DNA of 64,000 nt from Gordonia polyisoprenivorans NBRC 16320 = JCM 10675 (GTDB lineage: Bacteria; Actinomycetota; Actinomycetes; Mycobacteriales; Mycobacteriaceae): NCBI RefSeq assembly GCF_000241325.1, contig NZ_BAEI01000006.1, forward strand, positions 82,777-146,776. Direction: 5' to 3'. Positions 9,300-17,688 of this stretch are shown here, piece by piece. The notes below the pieces were generated by a model that saw nothing but the letters and a program-made list of their open reading frames with translations, ran no database searches and was not told the DNA's origin. A program made the translations under genes and the position numbers. Every line of letters begins with the position of its first letter. The first letter of the stretch is position 1.

Positions 9300-10370
9300 T
9301 CAGAACTCGATTCGCAGTCGGTCGGAAGTCGGATGGGCCTGACACCCGAGGATATAGCCGTCGGCGATGTCCTCGGGATCGAGCGCACCCGCGTTGTCCA
9401 TCTCGACGGTTCCGTCGGTGAGAGTGCATGCGCACGAACCGCATTCACCCTCCTGGCACGAGTACGGCGCATCGAGTCCGGCCTCGAGCATGATGTCGAT
9501 CAGGGTGCGTTTGCGGGGCCAGGTCAGTTCGTGGGTTTCGCCGTCGAGTTCGACCTCCACCGTGGCGGCGTCGGCCTGCTCCTCGGCGCTCACCTCGTCG
9601 AGGACGACGTCGGCGAAGGGATCACCGGAGAGTGAGTTGTAGACCTCGGCGTGCACGTCGTGGTGGGCGAAGCCCGCGGTGTGCAGCGCCTGGTGCACGG
9701 CGTCCATGAAGGGGCCGGGGCCGCACATGTAGGCGGCGTGGCCGCGGAAGGCGCCGAAGATCGTCGCCAGGGACTGAGCGCGGGGCAGGCCCTGCAGCGT
9801 CTCGAGCCAGTGGATCAGGACCAGCCGGTCGGCGTGTGCGGTCTGCAGCTCGCGCAGTTCGTCGGCGAAGATGACGTCCTCGGCGCTGCGGTTGGCGTAG
9901 AAGAACACGATGGTGCCGCTCCCCGACGCCAGCGCGGTCTTGAGGATCGACATCACCGGGGTCACCCCGCTGCCCGCGGCGATCAGCAGGAGCGGTTCGT
10001 CGACCGACCGCGGGGTGAACACCCCCGACGGCGGCAGCACCTCGATCTGCGAGCCCGCGGAGAGGTTGTCGCACACCCAGTTCGACCCGTAGCCGTCGAC
10101 GGTGCGCTTGACCGTCACCTTGGGCAATTCGTCGCGGGCGGGGGAGGAGGCCAGCGAGTAACAGCGGGCCACCGACCCGGTCTGATCACTCGGGATGCGC
10201 AGGGTGAGGAACTGGCCCGACTTGTACTGGGTGAACGCCTCTTTGGCCGTGTCGGGGAGTTCGAAGACGATCGACCGTGCGTCGTGGGTCTCGTCGATGA
10301 CCTCGGCCACGGTGAGGATCACGCTGCGCGAGCCGTGGGGCGTCAGTTCGGTCGTGTCCGATCCGGTCAT
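9300..10370 (-). CDS. kshB: KshB-type ferredoxin-NAD(P)H reductase
   Basis: Iron-sulfur flavoprotein of 356 residues passing electrons from NADH to an oxygenase. Domain order: FAD domain (SVARCYSLASSP near residue 55), NAD domain (AAGSGVTPVMSI; YMCGPGPFM) and a C-terminal plant-type 2Fe-2S ferredoxin (PYSCQEGECGSCACTL with a distal Cys). The sequence follows, segment by segment, what I recall of M. tuberculosis KshB, the reductase of 3-ketosteroid 9-alpha-hydroxylase. A perfect KstR-like box lies 53 bases upstream, which supports the steroid role. No kshA is nearby; a PaaE- or Hmp-like reductase is the alternative. Confidence 0.75.
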   Translation of the reverse strand: MTGSDTTELTPHGSRSVILTVAEVIDETHDARSIVFELPDTAKEAFTQYKSGQFLTLRIPSDQTGSVARCYSLASSPARDELPKVTVKRTVDGYGSNWVCDNLSAGSQIEVLPPSGVFTPRSVDEPLLLIAAGSGVTPVMSILKTALASGSGTIVFFYANRSAEDVIFADELRELQTAHADRLVLIHWLETLQGLPRAQSLATIFGAFRGHAAYMCGPGPFMDAVHQALHTAGFAHHDVHAEVYNSLSGDPFADVVLDEVSAEEQADAATVEVELDGETHELTWPRKRTLIDIMLEAGLDAPYSCQEGECGSCACTLTDGTVEMDNAGALDPEDIADGYILGCQAHPTSDRLRIEF

Positions 10371-10422
10371 GGCTCAGGTCTCCTGGCGTCGTCGAAGGTG
10401 TAAGAGTCGAAGGTGCGAAAAC

Positions 10423-10436
10423 TAGAACACGTTCTA
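10423..10436 (-). promoter_or_regulatory. KstR-like operator upstream of the KshB-type gene
   Basis: TAGAACACGTTCTA is a perfect 14-bp palindrome. It matches TnnAACnnGTTnnA, the published consensus of the sterol-responsive repressor KstR, at every fixed position. It lies 53 bases before the reductase ATG, a suitable site for repression. Confidence 0.75.
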
Positions 10437-10672
10437 CTTTGAGCCTAGCCTAGATGTCGGGCTGTCGACACCGGCAAGGCGATCGGTTCCAGGGTAGAGG
10501 GCGGTCTGTGGCGGCGGTGTCGCCGGTATTTCCTCGACGGCGCCCGGTTTCTCGCCGACAGCGATCGAGTCGCGGGGCTGGCTCGGCGAACCCGTCGATC
10601 GCGAACCTCGGCATCGAGGACCACACGAGCGCCGCCGAGTCGGTGGCGGGATCTATCGCGTGCGATGAGCAC
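10437..10672. other. intergenic region between the kshB-type promoter and mftR
   Basis: This gap lies between the reductase start and the end of mftR. Its open frames are low-complexity Arg/Ser/Pro translations without start signals. I see no gene, RNA or terminator in it. Confidence 0.5.
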
Positions 10673-11269
10673 TCACAACCCCTGCAGCCCAGCGGCCAGC
10701 GTCGCGCACCCCGCCCGGATGAGCGCGTCGAGGTCGGCGTCGGGATGGGCGAGCCATTGTTCGTAGGCGGCCAGGGCGGTGCCCAGGCACAGCCAGCCGA
10801 TCGTCTGCGGGAGGTGATCGCCCTCGTCCAGGCCGAGCCGGTGGGCGCAGAACTCGGCGATGACGTGGCGCCAGTCGGCGTACATCAACATCGAATGTGC
10901 TTGCAGGCTCGGCACTCCCAGGAGTAGCTGCATGCGTCGGCGGTGGCCGTCGAGGAACTCCGCGGGCACCTCGTTGAAGGCGATCAGCGCCCGGGTGACG
11001 GCCTCGGCGATGGGGAGGTCGTCGGGGATCTCGGCGAGCAGTGCGCGCAGGTCGTCGAGGTGGACGTCGAACTCGCCCCACGGGATCGCGTTCTTCGACG
11101 GGAAGTACCGGAACAGTGTGCGCCGCGCGATGCCGACGGCCTCGGCGATGTCGTCGACGCTGGTTTCCTCGAAGCCGACGGTGGTGAACAGGTCGATGGC
11201 GGTCGCGCTGATCTGTGCGCGGCTGGTGCGCGGACGCCGGCCCGGCGCCGTCGCGTTCTCGGTCGTCAT
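10673..11269 (-). CDS. mftR: mycofactocin system TetR regulator MftR
   Basis: TetR repressor of 198 residues, divergent from mftA. The helix-turn-helix is DDIAEAVGIARRTLFRYFPSK, close to MftR of mycobacteria, which I recall as responding to long-chain acyl-CoAs. I chose ATG 11269; a longer frame reaching 11338 would run through the shared promoter. An inverted repeat at 11323-11340 between mftR and mftA is a good candidate for its operator. Confidence 0.85.
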   Translation of the reverse strand: MTTENATAPGRRPRTSRAQISATAIDLFTTVGFEETSVDDIAEAVGIARRTLFRYFPSKNAIPWGEFDVHLDDLRALLAEIPDDLPIAEAVTRALIAFNEVPAEFLDGHRRRMQLLLGVPSLQAHSMLMYADWRHVIAEFCAHRLGLDEGDHLPQTIGWLCLGTALAAYEQWLAHPDADLDALIRAGCATLAAGLQGL

Positions 11270-11322
11270 CAGACCTCTCTCACCAGGTCGGTACCTGTCC
11301 GTTTGGTCAATTTTCGGCTGGG

Positions 11323-11354
11323 GGGTGCAATTCTGCACCCGGTGCCATTATAGT
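11323..11354 (+). promoter_or_regulatory. mftA promoter with inverted-repeat operator
   Basis: GGGTGCA-4 nt-TGCACCC (11323-11340) is a perfect inverted repeat. A good -10 element TATAGT follows at 11349-11354. With 17-bp spacing the repeat covers the -35 position, so bound protein would block transcription. The ribosome site aggagg (11386-11391) sits 8 bases before the mftA ATG. MftR is the obvious candidate ligand; this is inference. Confidence 0.6.
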
Positions 11355-11399
11355 GATCGGTGATCCACATCACTACCCGAATATTAGGAGGTCTGGATC

Positions 11400-11522
11400 A
11401 TGGCCGATCACACAGCCAAGGCAGCTCAGGACGTGTCGGTTCCCGCCGACGTCGAGACCGAGCTCGTGGGTGAGTCCCTCGTCGAAGAGGTCTCGATCGA
11501 CGGGATGTGCGGGGTTTACTGA
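11400..11522 (+). CDS. mftA: mycofactocin precursor peptide MftA
   Basis: Forty-residue ribosomally made precursor. Its C-terminus is IDGMCGVY, the diagnostic mycofactocin core, whose Val-Tyr end is decarboxylated and cross-linked by MftC and then released by MftE. The leader is acidic ([13 protein letters not shown]). The stop overlaps the ATG of mftB (TGATG). The core and gene order make this assignment secure. Confidence 0.96.
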   Translation: MADHTAKAAQDVSVPADVETELVGESLVEEVSIDGMCGVY

Positions 11523-11872
11523 TGTCCACCCCGACATCTGCTCCGGTTGCCGGCGACCGCGACTCCGCGGTCGCCGGTGACCGGCGCGACACCCCCGCCA
11601 CCCTGTCCGCATTCGATCTCGACGCCGCCTGGGAGCTCAACCCCAAGGTCGCACTACGCCCGGAACCCTTCGGGGCGTTGCTGTATCACTTCGGTACCCG
11701 CAAGCTCTCATTCCTCAAGAACCTGACCGTCGTCGGGATCGTGCGCTCCCTCGCCGAGCATGACGACGCCGAGACCGCCCTGGCTGCTGCCGGGATCGGA
11801 GCCGCCGAGCGTGCGCTGTATGTGCAGGCGCTGACCGCCCTGGCCGACTCCGGGATGATCGTCCGCCGCTGA
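11522..11872 (+). CDS. mftB: mycofactocin peptide chaperone MftB
   Basis: Protein of 116 residues with a PqqD-like RiPP recognition element (from about ELNPKVALRPEPFGALLYHF) that binds the MftA leader and presents it to MftC. About 30 Asp/Ala/Thr-rich residues precede the conserved part. ATG 11522 overlaps the mftA stop. Confidence 0.92.
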   Translation: MSTPTSAPVAGDRDSAVAGDRRDTPATLSAFDLDAAWELNPKVALRPEPFGALLYHFGTRKLSFLKNLTVVGIVRSLAEHDDAETALAAAGIGAAERALYVQALTALADSGMIVRR

Positions 11873-11927
11873 CGGACGCATTCCTCCACCGTCCACCACC
11901 GCTCCTCGAGCCCAAGGAGACCCGAAG

Positions 11928-13205
11928 ATGACCACACTCGAGTTGCCGCCCACCGCAACCGAACTCGCCGCCATGCCGACGCTGCAGCCCAGTGCGCCCC
12001 CCAAGGTCGGGCGTCTGGTCGATCAGTTCGAGAAAGGGCTCGACGCCCCGATCTGCCTGACGTGGGAGCTGACCTACGCCTGCAACCTGGCATGTGTGCA
12101 CTGCCTGTCGTCCTCGGGTAAGCGCGACCCGCGTGAGCTGTCGACCGAACAGTGCAAGGCGATCATCGACGAACTGCAGCGCATGCAGGTCTTCTACGTC
12201 AACATCGGTGGCGGGGAGCCGACGGTGCGCCCGGACTTCTGGGAACTCGTCGACTACGCCACCAGCCACCAGGTGGGAGTCAAGTTCTCCACCAACGGTT
12301 TACGCATCGACAAGAAGGTCGCCGCGCGGCTGGCCGCGTCGGATTACGTCGATGTGCAGATCTCGCTGGACGGTGCGACCGCGGAGGTCAACGACGCCGT
12401 GCGTGGCCCCGGCTCGTTCGACATGGCCGTGCGCGCGCTGGAGAACCTCCACGAGGCGGGATTCGCCGACGCGAAGATCTCGGTGGTGATGACACGGCAG
12501 AACGTGGCGCAGCTCGACGAGTTCAAGGCGCTCGCCGACCGCTACAACGCCACCCTGCGCATCACCCGGCTGCGCCCGTCGGGCCGCGGCGCCGACGTCT
12601 GGGACGACCTGCACCCGCTGCCCGAACAGCAGCGCGAACTCTACGACTGGCTCGTCGCCCACGGCGAGAACGTCCTCACCGGCGACTCGTTCTTCCACCT
12701 GTCGGCGTTCGGCGGGACCGGTGGGTCCGGCCTGCCCGGGCTGAATCTGTGCGGCGCGGGTCGCGTGGTGTGCCTCATCGATCCGGTCGGTGACGTCTAC
12801 GCCTGCCCGTTCGCGATCCACGAGAACTTCCTCGCAGGCAACATCACCACCGACGGTGGCTTCCAACAGATCTGGCAGAAATCGGACCTCTTCACCGAGC
12901 TCCGTGAGCCACAGAACGCCGGAGCCTGCACGCGCTGTGCCCATTTCGACGCCTGCCGCGGCGGCTGCATGGCGGCCAAGTTCTTCACCGGACTGCCGCT
13001 GGCCGGACCCGACCCCGAGTGCGTGCAGGGATACGGCGAGGAGCTGCTGGCTGGTGAGCGCGCCAAACCGACTGCGAACAAAGACCATTCACGCGGTACC
13101 CCGTTGACACTGATGACCCGGCAACCCGACGGGGAGATCACCCCGATCGGTGGCCCGCCGTCGAAGAACTGTGATGAGAACCCGTTGGCGGGATTCGCCC
13201 TGTAG
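11928..13205 (+). CDS. mftC: mycofactocin radical SAM maturase MftC
   Basis: Radical SAM/SPASM enzyme of 425 residues that oxidatively decarboxylates the MftA C-terminal Tyr and forms the Val-Tyr cross-link. The Cx3Cx2C cluster is at residues 52, 56 and 59 (ACNLACVHC). GGGEPT follows. The SPASM domain carries further cysteines (LCGAGR, YACPF, CTRCAHFDACRGGC). A strong aaggaga site precedes ATG 11928. Confidence 0.95.
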   Translation: MTTLELPPTATELAAMPTLQPSAPPKVGRLVDQFEKGLDAPICLTWELTYACNLACVHCLSSSGKRDPRELSTEQCKAIIDELQRMQVFYVNIGGGEPTVRPDFWELVDYATSHQVGVKFSTNGLRIDKKVAARLAASDYVDVQISLDGATAEVNDAVRGPGSFDMAVRALENLHEAGFADAKISVVMTRQNVAQLDEFKALADRYNATLRITRLRPSGRGADVWDDLHPLPEQQRELYDWLVAHGENVLTGDSFFHLSAFGGTGGSGLPGLNLCGAGRVVCLIDPVGDVYACPFAIHENFLAGNITTDGGFQQIWQKSDLFTELREPQNAGACTRCAHFDACRGGCMAAKFFTGLPLAGPDPECVQGYGEELLAGERAKPTANKDHSRGTPLTLMTRQPDGEITPIGGPPSKNCDENPLAGFAL

Positions 13206-13300
13206 TACCCCCGCGTGGCGGATCGTCGAGCACCCGGGCCGGGCGCCCGGGTGATTCGATGCTGCGACGAACAAGTAAAGAAAATAGGTAGGAACACACA

Positions 13301-14503
13301 ATGGTCACCAATCCCTGGGCCCGCAATCCCTGGTTCGAAACCGTTCACGAAGCGCAGCGCCGCGCCAAGAAGCGACTGCCGAAATCGGTGTACTCCTCGC
13401 TGATCGCCGGCACCCAAGCCGGCGTGACGGTGCGCGACAACGTCGACGCGTACTCCGAGATCGGGTTCGCCCCGCACGTGATCGGCGCGCAGCCCGATCG
13501 CGAACTCTCCACCACTGTGATGGGCCAGGACCTGTCGTTCCCGGTGATGATCAGCCCCACCGGCGTACAGGCCGTCGACCCCGACGGCGAGGTCGCGGTG
13601 GCGCGTGCCGCGGCAGCTCGCGGTACCGCAATGGGCCTGTCCAGCTTCGCGTCTCATCCGATCGAAGAGGTCACCGCGGTCAACGACAAGATCTTCTTCC
13701 AGATCTACTGGCTCGGTAGTCGCGACGAGATCCTGGCGCGTGCCATGCGCGCCAAGGAAGCCGGTGCGAAGGGTCTGATCGTCACGACCGACTGGGTGTT
13801 CAACATCGGTCGCGACTGGGGCAGCCCGGAGATCCCGGAGAAGGTCGACTTCAAGGCTCTCCTGCGCTTGGCGCCGGAGATCGCGGTCAAGCCGCGCTAC
13901 GCGATGGACTGGATTCGCGACGGCAAGATCATCATTCCCGACCTGACCGCGCCCAACGTCTCCAAGGGCAAGGGACAGCCCGGACCGACCTTCTTCGGTG
14001 CCTACGGCGAGTGGATGAGCACCGCCCCGCCCACCTGGGACGACTTGCAGTGGCTGCGCGAACAGTGGGGCGGACCGTTCATGGTCAAGGGCGTCACCCG
14101 CCTCGACGACGCGAAGCGAGCCGTCGACATCGGCGCGACCGCGCTGTCGGTGTCCAACCACGGTGGCAACAACCTCGACGGCACCCCCGCCACCATCCGT
14201 CTCCTGCCGGGCATCGCCGAGGCGGTCGGCGATCAGATCGAGGTCCTGCTCGACGGCGGCATCCGCCGCGGCAGCGACGTCGCCAAGGCACTCGCACTCG
14301 GGGCGCGCGCGGTGATGATCGGTCGCGCCTACCTGTGGGGCCTGGCGGCCAACGGTCAGGCGGGCGTCGAGAACGTCCTCGACCTGCTCCGCATGGGCCT
14401 CGACGGTGTGGTGATGGGCTTGGGCCACAAGAGCGTTCACGAACTCTCGCGCGATGACCTGATCATCGGTGAGGACTTCGATCGCTCCTTCGGCAGCATC
14501 TGA
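13301..14503 (+). CDS. mftD: mycofactocin system FMN oxidase MftD
   Basis: FMN-dependent alpha-hydroxy-acid dehydrogenase family member of 400 residues. It has the catalytic region SVSNHGGNNLDG and the phosphate-binding segments DGGIRRGSDVAKALALGARAV and GRAYLWGLAANG. MftD oxidatively deaminates the AHDP intermediate to pre-mycofactocin. It is separated from mftC by a 95-base gap. It is the last plus-strand mft gene before an insertion of two opposite-strand genes. Confidence 0.93.
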   Translation: MVTNPWARNPWFETVHEAQRRAKKRLPKSVYSSLIAGTQAGVTVRDNVDAYSEIGFAPHVIGAQPDRELSTTVMGQDLSFPVMISPTGVQAVDPDGEVAVARAAAARGTAMGLSSFASHPIEEVTAVNDKIFFQIYWLGSRDEILARAMRAKEAGAKGLIVTTDWVFNIGRDWGSPEIPEKVDFKALLRLAPEIAVKPRYAMDWIRDGKIIIPDLTAPNVSKGKGQPGPTFFGAYGEWMSTAPPTWDDLQWLREQWGGPFMVKGVTRLDDAKRAVDIGATALSVSNHGGNNLDGTPATIRLLPGIAEAVGDQIEVLLDGGIRRGSDVAKALALGARAVMIGRAYLWGLAANGQAGVENVLDLLRMGLDGVVMGLGHKSVHELSRDDLIIGEDFDRSFGSI

Positions 14504-14550
14504 GCGAATCCGAGTCGGAAGAACGCCGCAGAAACAGGGCTACGAAAGAC

Positions 14551-14582
14551 AGAGCGCCGCCGGTTCCCGCCGGCGGCGCTCT
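14551..14582. terminator. bidirectional hairpin terminator
   Basis: A 13-bp perfect GC-rich stem (AGAGCGCCGCCGG with its complement) and 6-base loop lie between mftD and the convergent SDR gene. A T-containing tract (gttgttcg) follows on the plus strand. It probably ends both transcripts. Confidence 0.65.
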
Positions 14583-14621
14583 GTTGTTCGCCGACGGCGC
14601 CCTGCATCGCGCCGACGGCGC

Positions 14622-15437
14622 TCAGACCTTGGAGTTTCCCATGTCGATCTGGAACTGCGAACCGGTGACCGCGCGCGCCTGCGGTGAGGTCAGATAGAGC
14701 ACCGCGTCGGAGATGTCGTCGAGCGAGGCGACCGGGAAGTGATCCATCATCGAGATGAAATACCGTGTGTACTCGCCCATCTCGAAGATCTTCATCGCCG
14801 AGGTGTCGGCGATGCCCATCGGTGTGTTGACGGCGTAGGGGTGGATCGAGTTGACGCGGACCCGGCGCGGTGCCAGCTCTTTGGCGGTCGTCTGGGCCAG
14901 TCCGGTGAGTGCGTACTTCGACGCCGAGTACGCCGCCTGGACGGGCATCGCCTTGAGCCCGGCGACCGAGGAGATGATGACGATCGAGCGGTTCTCGGCG
15001 TCGGTCTCCAGAAGCGGGGGAATGGTGGCGCGCAACGTCTTCCATGTGCCGACCACGTTGACGTCCAGGACGTCGGTGAATTCGTGTTCGGAGAGTTCCC
15101 AGGTGAGTCCCCATGAGAGGATGCCCGCGTTGGCGATGACGTGATCGAGGCGGCCGAATTGCCGCACGCCGTCGGCGACAAGCTCCTCCTGGAATGCCAG
15201 ATCTCGCGTATCCCCCTGACGGGCAAGGATTTTGCCGCCGGCCTCTTCGACGAGGCGAATCGTCTCGGCAAGATCGTCCGGCGTCGACGCCGGGTAGGTG
15301 ATGTGGTCGGCGACCTCGCCGGCGATGTCGAGTCCGATGATCGACGCACCCTCGCGGGCGAAGCGGAGTGCGTGATTACGCCCCTGGCCACGGGCGATGC
15401 CGGTGATGTAGACGACCTTGCCGTCGAACTGTCCCAT
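14622..15437 (-). CDS. mycofactocin-coupled SDR family oxidoreductase
   Basis: SDR of 271 residues. The Rossmann motif is ITGIARGQGRNHALRFA, a form typical of SDRs that retain their nicotinamide cofactor and depend on mycofactocin. The family's insert after the second strand (DIAGEVADHITYPASTPDD) is present. Other signatures are NAGI, SSVAG and YSASK. I chose ATG 15437 over an upstream codon because homology begins at MGQFDGK. A KstR-like box starts 11 bases upstream. The enzyme probably oxidises an alcohol using mycofactocin as electron acceptor; the substrate is unknown, perhaps a sterol intermediate. Confidence 0.88.
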   Translation of the reverse strand: MGQFDGKVVYITGIARGQGRNHALRFAREGASIIGLDIAGEVADHITYPASTPDDLAETIRLVEEAGGKILARQGDTRDLAFQEELVADGVRQFGRLDHVIANAGILSWGLTWELSEHEFTDVLDVNVVGTWKTLRATIPPLLETDAENRSIVIISSVAGLKAMPVQAAYSASKYALTGLAQTTAKELAPRRVRVNSIHPYAVNTPMGIADTSAMKIFEMGEYTRYFISMMDHFPVASLDDISDAVLYLTSPQARAVTGSQFQIDMGNSKV

Positions 15438-15447
15438 GAGGAAAAAC

Positions 15448-15461
15448 TGTAACACGTTCTA
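15448..15461 (-). promoter_or_regulatory. KstR-like operator at the SDR start
   Basis: TGTAACACGTTCTA fits TnnAACnnGTTnnA at every fixed position and differs from the kshB-type box at only two bases. It ends 11 bases before the SDR start codon, so bound repressor would cover the transcript start. Confidence 0.7.
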
Positions 15462-15479
15462 TTTCGACGTGGTTGGACG

Positions 15480-15612
15480 ACCGGGAGAAAGCGCTGTCGA
15501 CATTGAGACGGGCGCCGTCGGCGAGTCGGAGAGCGCCGTCGGCACAACCGAAGGCGCTGTCGGCGAACTGGAGAGCGCTGTGAGCGATGCGGAGGGCGCT
15601 GTCGCGACGACG
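15480..15612. repeat. degenerate 21-bp tandem repeat, about six units
   Basis: Units begin with gcgctgtcg or gcgccgtcg and recur every 21 bases, a pattern seen most easily as a seven-residue repeat ([ET]GAVGE / ESAV) in one translation. There is no credible start site for a protein. It lies between the SDR start and the mcr stop, both minus strand. Function unknown. Confidence 0.6.
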
Positions 15613-15644
15613 CGGGGCGCCGACGACGTCGTCGGCGCCCCGCG
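15611..15644. terminator. 34-bp perfect palindrome downstream of mcr
   Basis: CGCGGGGCGCCGACGAC is followed directly by its exact reverse complement. It begins 25 bases beyond the mcr stop on the minus strand. It could act as a terminator, but no T-tract follows, so a protein-binding or REP-like role is equally possible. Confidence 0.45.
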
Positions 15645-15669
15645 GTCGGACGGAGGAGGTGCGATCCGT

Positions 15670-16782
15670 TCAGTCGGTCCAGACGGTGGATGGATCGGTG
15701 GCCTGGCGGGCCGGCCCGCTCGGCGTCTCCGGCGAGGTGCGCGAGAAGCGTGGTGCCACTTGTGCCTGCATGACGCCGTCGATCTCGAGGAGGTTGGCGC
15801 GGGCCGACATGTGCGGGTCGGTGGGAGCCTCGGCGAAGCTCAGTACCGGTGAGGTGCAGGCGTCGGTGCCGTCGAAGACCTTGGCCCACTCGTCGCGGGT
15901 GCGCGAGGCGAAGGTCTCGGTGAAGATCTTCTTGAGCTCCGGCCATTTCGCGACGTCGTTCTGGTCCGGCAGATCGGCATCGGCGAGTCCGAGTCCCTTG
16001 AGGAGTTCGGCGTAGAACTGCGGCTCGATCGCGCCGACGGCCATGTACTTGCCGTCGGAGGTCTCGTACACCTCGTAGTACGGAGCGCCGGTGTCGAGCA
16101 TGTTCACCCCGCGCTCGTCCGACCACAGGCCGGTACCGCGGAAGGCCCACATCATCTGTCCCAGAACCGAAGCCCCGTCGACCATGGCGGCGTCGACCAC
16201 CTGGCCGCGACCGGAGAACTGGCGCTCGAAGAGTGCCGAGAGGACGCCCATGACGAGGAACATCGAGCCGCCACCGAAGTCGCCGGCGAGGTTGAGCGGG
16301 GGTACCGGACGCTCACCGCGACGGCCGATCGCGTGCAACAGGCCGGTCAGCGAGATGTAGTTGATGTCGTGGCCGGCGAGTTCTGCGCGCGGACCGTCCT
16401 GGCCCCAGCCGGTCATGCGGCCGTAAACCAGGCCGGGGTTGACCTCGGCGAGATCATCGGGCCCGAAGCCGAGTCGTTCCATCACGCCGGGGCGGAATCC
16501 CTCGAGAATCACGTCGGCCTTCGCGATCAACCCGAGGATGGTGTCGCGGTCGGCCGGGTCCTTGAGATTGGCCTCGACGACGCGACGCCCGCGCAGCAGC
16601 GCGTCGGCATTTCGGCCCTCGGCCGGAAGTGTGCCGGGACGCTGCACCCGGATGACATCGGCGCCGAGGTCGGCGAGCATCATCGCTGCGTGCGGGCCCG
16701 GGCCGATACCCGCGAACTCGATCACGCGCAATCGATTCAGCGGTCCGTTCTTACCGCTGGTGGGTGTCGAATCTGATGTCAT
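15670..16782 (-). CDS. mcr: alpha-methylacyl-CoA racemase (CaiB/BaiF family)
   Basis: Family III CoA-transferase fold enzyme of 370 residues. The racemase signatures are visible: [13 protein letters not shown] with the catalytic His, [11 protein letters not shown] with the catalytic Asp, and [20 protein letters not shown]. It epimerises the 2-methyl centre of branched acyl-CoAs, including the C25 centre of sterol side chains, before beta-oxidation. ATG 16782 follows a gagg site; the longer frame has no support. With the adjacent SDR and KstR-like boxes it fits sterol side-chain degradation. Confidence 0.88.
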   Translation of the reverse strand: MTSDSTPTSGKNGPLNRLRVIEFAGIGPGPHAAMMLADLGADVIRVQRPGTLPAEGRNADALLRGRRVVEANLKDPADRDTILGLIAKADVILEGFRPGVMERLGFGPDDLAEVNPGLVYGRMTGWGQDGPRAELAGHDINYISLTGLLHAIGRRGERPVPPLNLAGDFGGGSMFLVMGVLSALFERQFSGRGQVVDAAMVDGASVLGQMMWAFRGTGLWSDERGVNMLDTGAPYYEVYETSDGKYMAVGAIEPQFYAELLKGLGLADADLPDQNDVAKWPELKKIFTETFASRTRDEWAKVFDGTDACTSPVLSFAEAPTDPHMSARANLLEIDGVMQAQVAPRFSRTSPETPSGPARQATDPSTVWTD

Positions 16783-16974
16783 GGACGTCCTCCCTCGAAT
16801 GGCGTCGACCTTGTTGTGCCGACTGGTGCCGACCGTGTTCTGCGACACATACTGCGGTCCAGGATTCCACAACCGATCGAGCGCTCGTCCAAGCGGGTCC
16901 GAACAGGGGATCTTGGTCCTGTAATTGGTGACGACCGGTTACCCCGAGGCGCCGCGCACATTAGACTTGGCCGA

Positions 16975-17688
16975 ATGGTGCGAACGGCGAGGCTGGGGCA
17001 ATACGCATGGCCGCAGGTGACGCCCGCCGAACTGACCCTTCTCGTTCCGATCGGTTCCGTCGAACAGCACGGTCCGCATCTTCCGCTCGACACCGACACG
17101 CGCATCGCCGTTGCGGTGGCCACCGCCGCCTGCTCGGAGTTGCCCGCCGACGCGCCGGTCACGGTCGCCCCGGAGATCGCCTACGGAGCCAGCGGTGAGC
17201 ACGAGGGTTTCGCCGGGACGATCTCGCTGGGACAGCAGGCGCTGACCGACCTCCTCGTCGAATTCGGACGCAGTGCCTGTCGCTGGGCGCGGCGGATCGT
17301 CTTCGTCAACGGTCATGGCGGCAACGTGCCCACGCTGGCCGCGGCGGTCGCCAGACTGCGCTATGAGGCGCGCGAGGTGGCCTGGTATCCATGCGTGTTC
17401 GCCGATGCCGACGCTCACGCCGGGCACACCGAAACCTCAGTGCTGCTTCATCTTTCGCCGGAGCTGGTGCTGACCGACCGGATCGAGGCGGGTAACCGTG
17501 AGCCGATCGGCGTGCTGATGGGGCCGATGCGTACCGGCGGTGTCGCCGCGGTCAGCGAGAACGGGATACTGGGCGACCCGCGAACGGCGACCGCCGAGCA
17601 CGGTGCGCAGCTCCTCACGCGTGTCGTCGACGATCTGACGCGGGCGCTCGGCGAGTGGGCCGTCGACGACGGGGGGAGACTGCGGTGA
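16975..17688 (+). CDS. mftE: mycofactocin peptidase MftE (creatininase family)
   Basis: Metal-dependent peptidase of 237 residues that releases the C-terminal Val-Tyr dipeptide product from modified MftA. Creatininase-family metal and catalytic motifs are present: GSVEQHGPHLPLDTDT near residue 24, FVNGHGGN and GHTETS. I chose ATG 16975; upstream codons in frame lie in the intergenic region. Its stop overlaps GTG 17685 of mftF. It opens a second plus-strand mft unit, separated from mftD by the SDR-mcr insertion. Confidence 0.93.
   Translation: MVRTARLGQYAWPQVTPAELTLLVPIGSVEQHGPHLPLDTDTRIAVAVATAACSELPADAPVTVAPEIAYGASGEHEGFAGTISLGQQALTDLLVEFGRSACRWARRIVFVNGHGGNVPTLAAAVARLRYEAREVAWYPCVFADADAHAGHTETSVLLHLSPELVLTDRIEAGNREPIGVLMGPMRTGGVAAVSENGILGDPRTATAEHGAQLLTRVVDDLTRALGEWAVDDGGRLR

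Noticed and set aside
12797..14440. 547-codon minus-strand frame opposite mftC and mftD
   Set aside because: Both mft genes are certain from motifs, and the antisense frame is a codon-bias artefact.
16827..16845. Third KstR box upstream of mcr
   Set aside because: Only one half matches (AGAACACG); the other half lacks GTT, so it fails the consensus.
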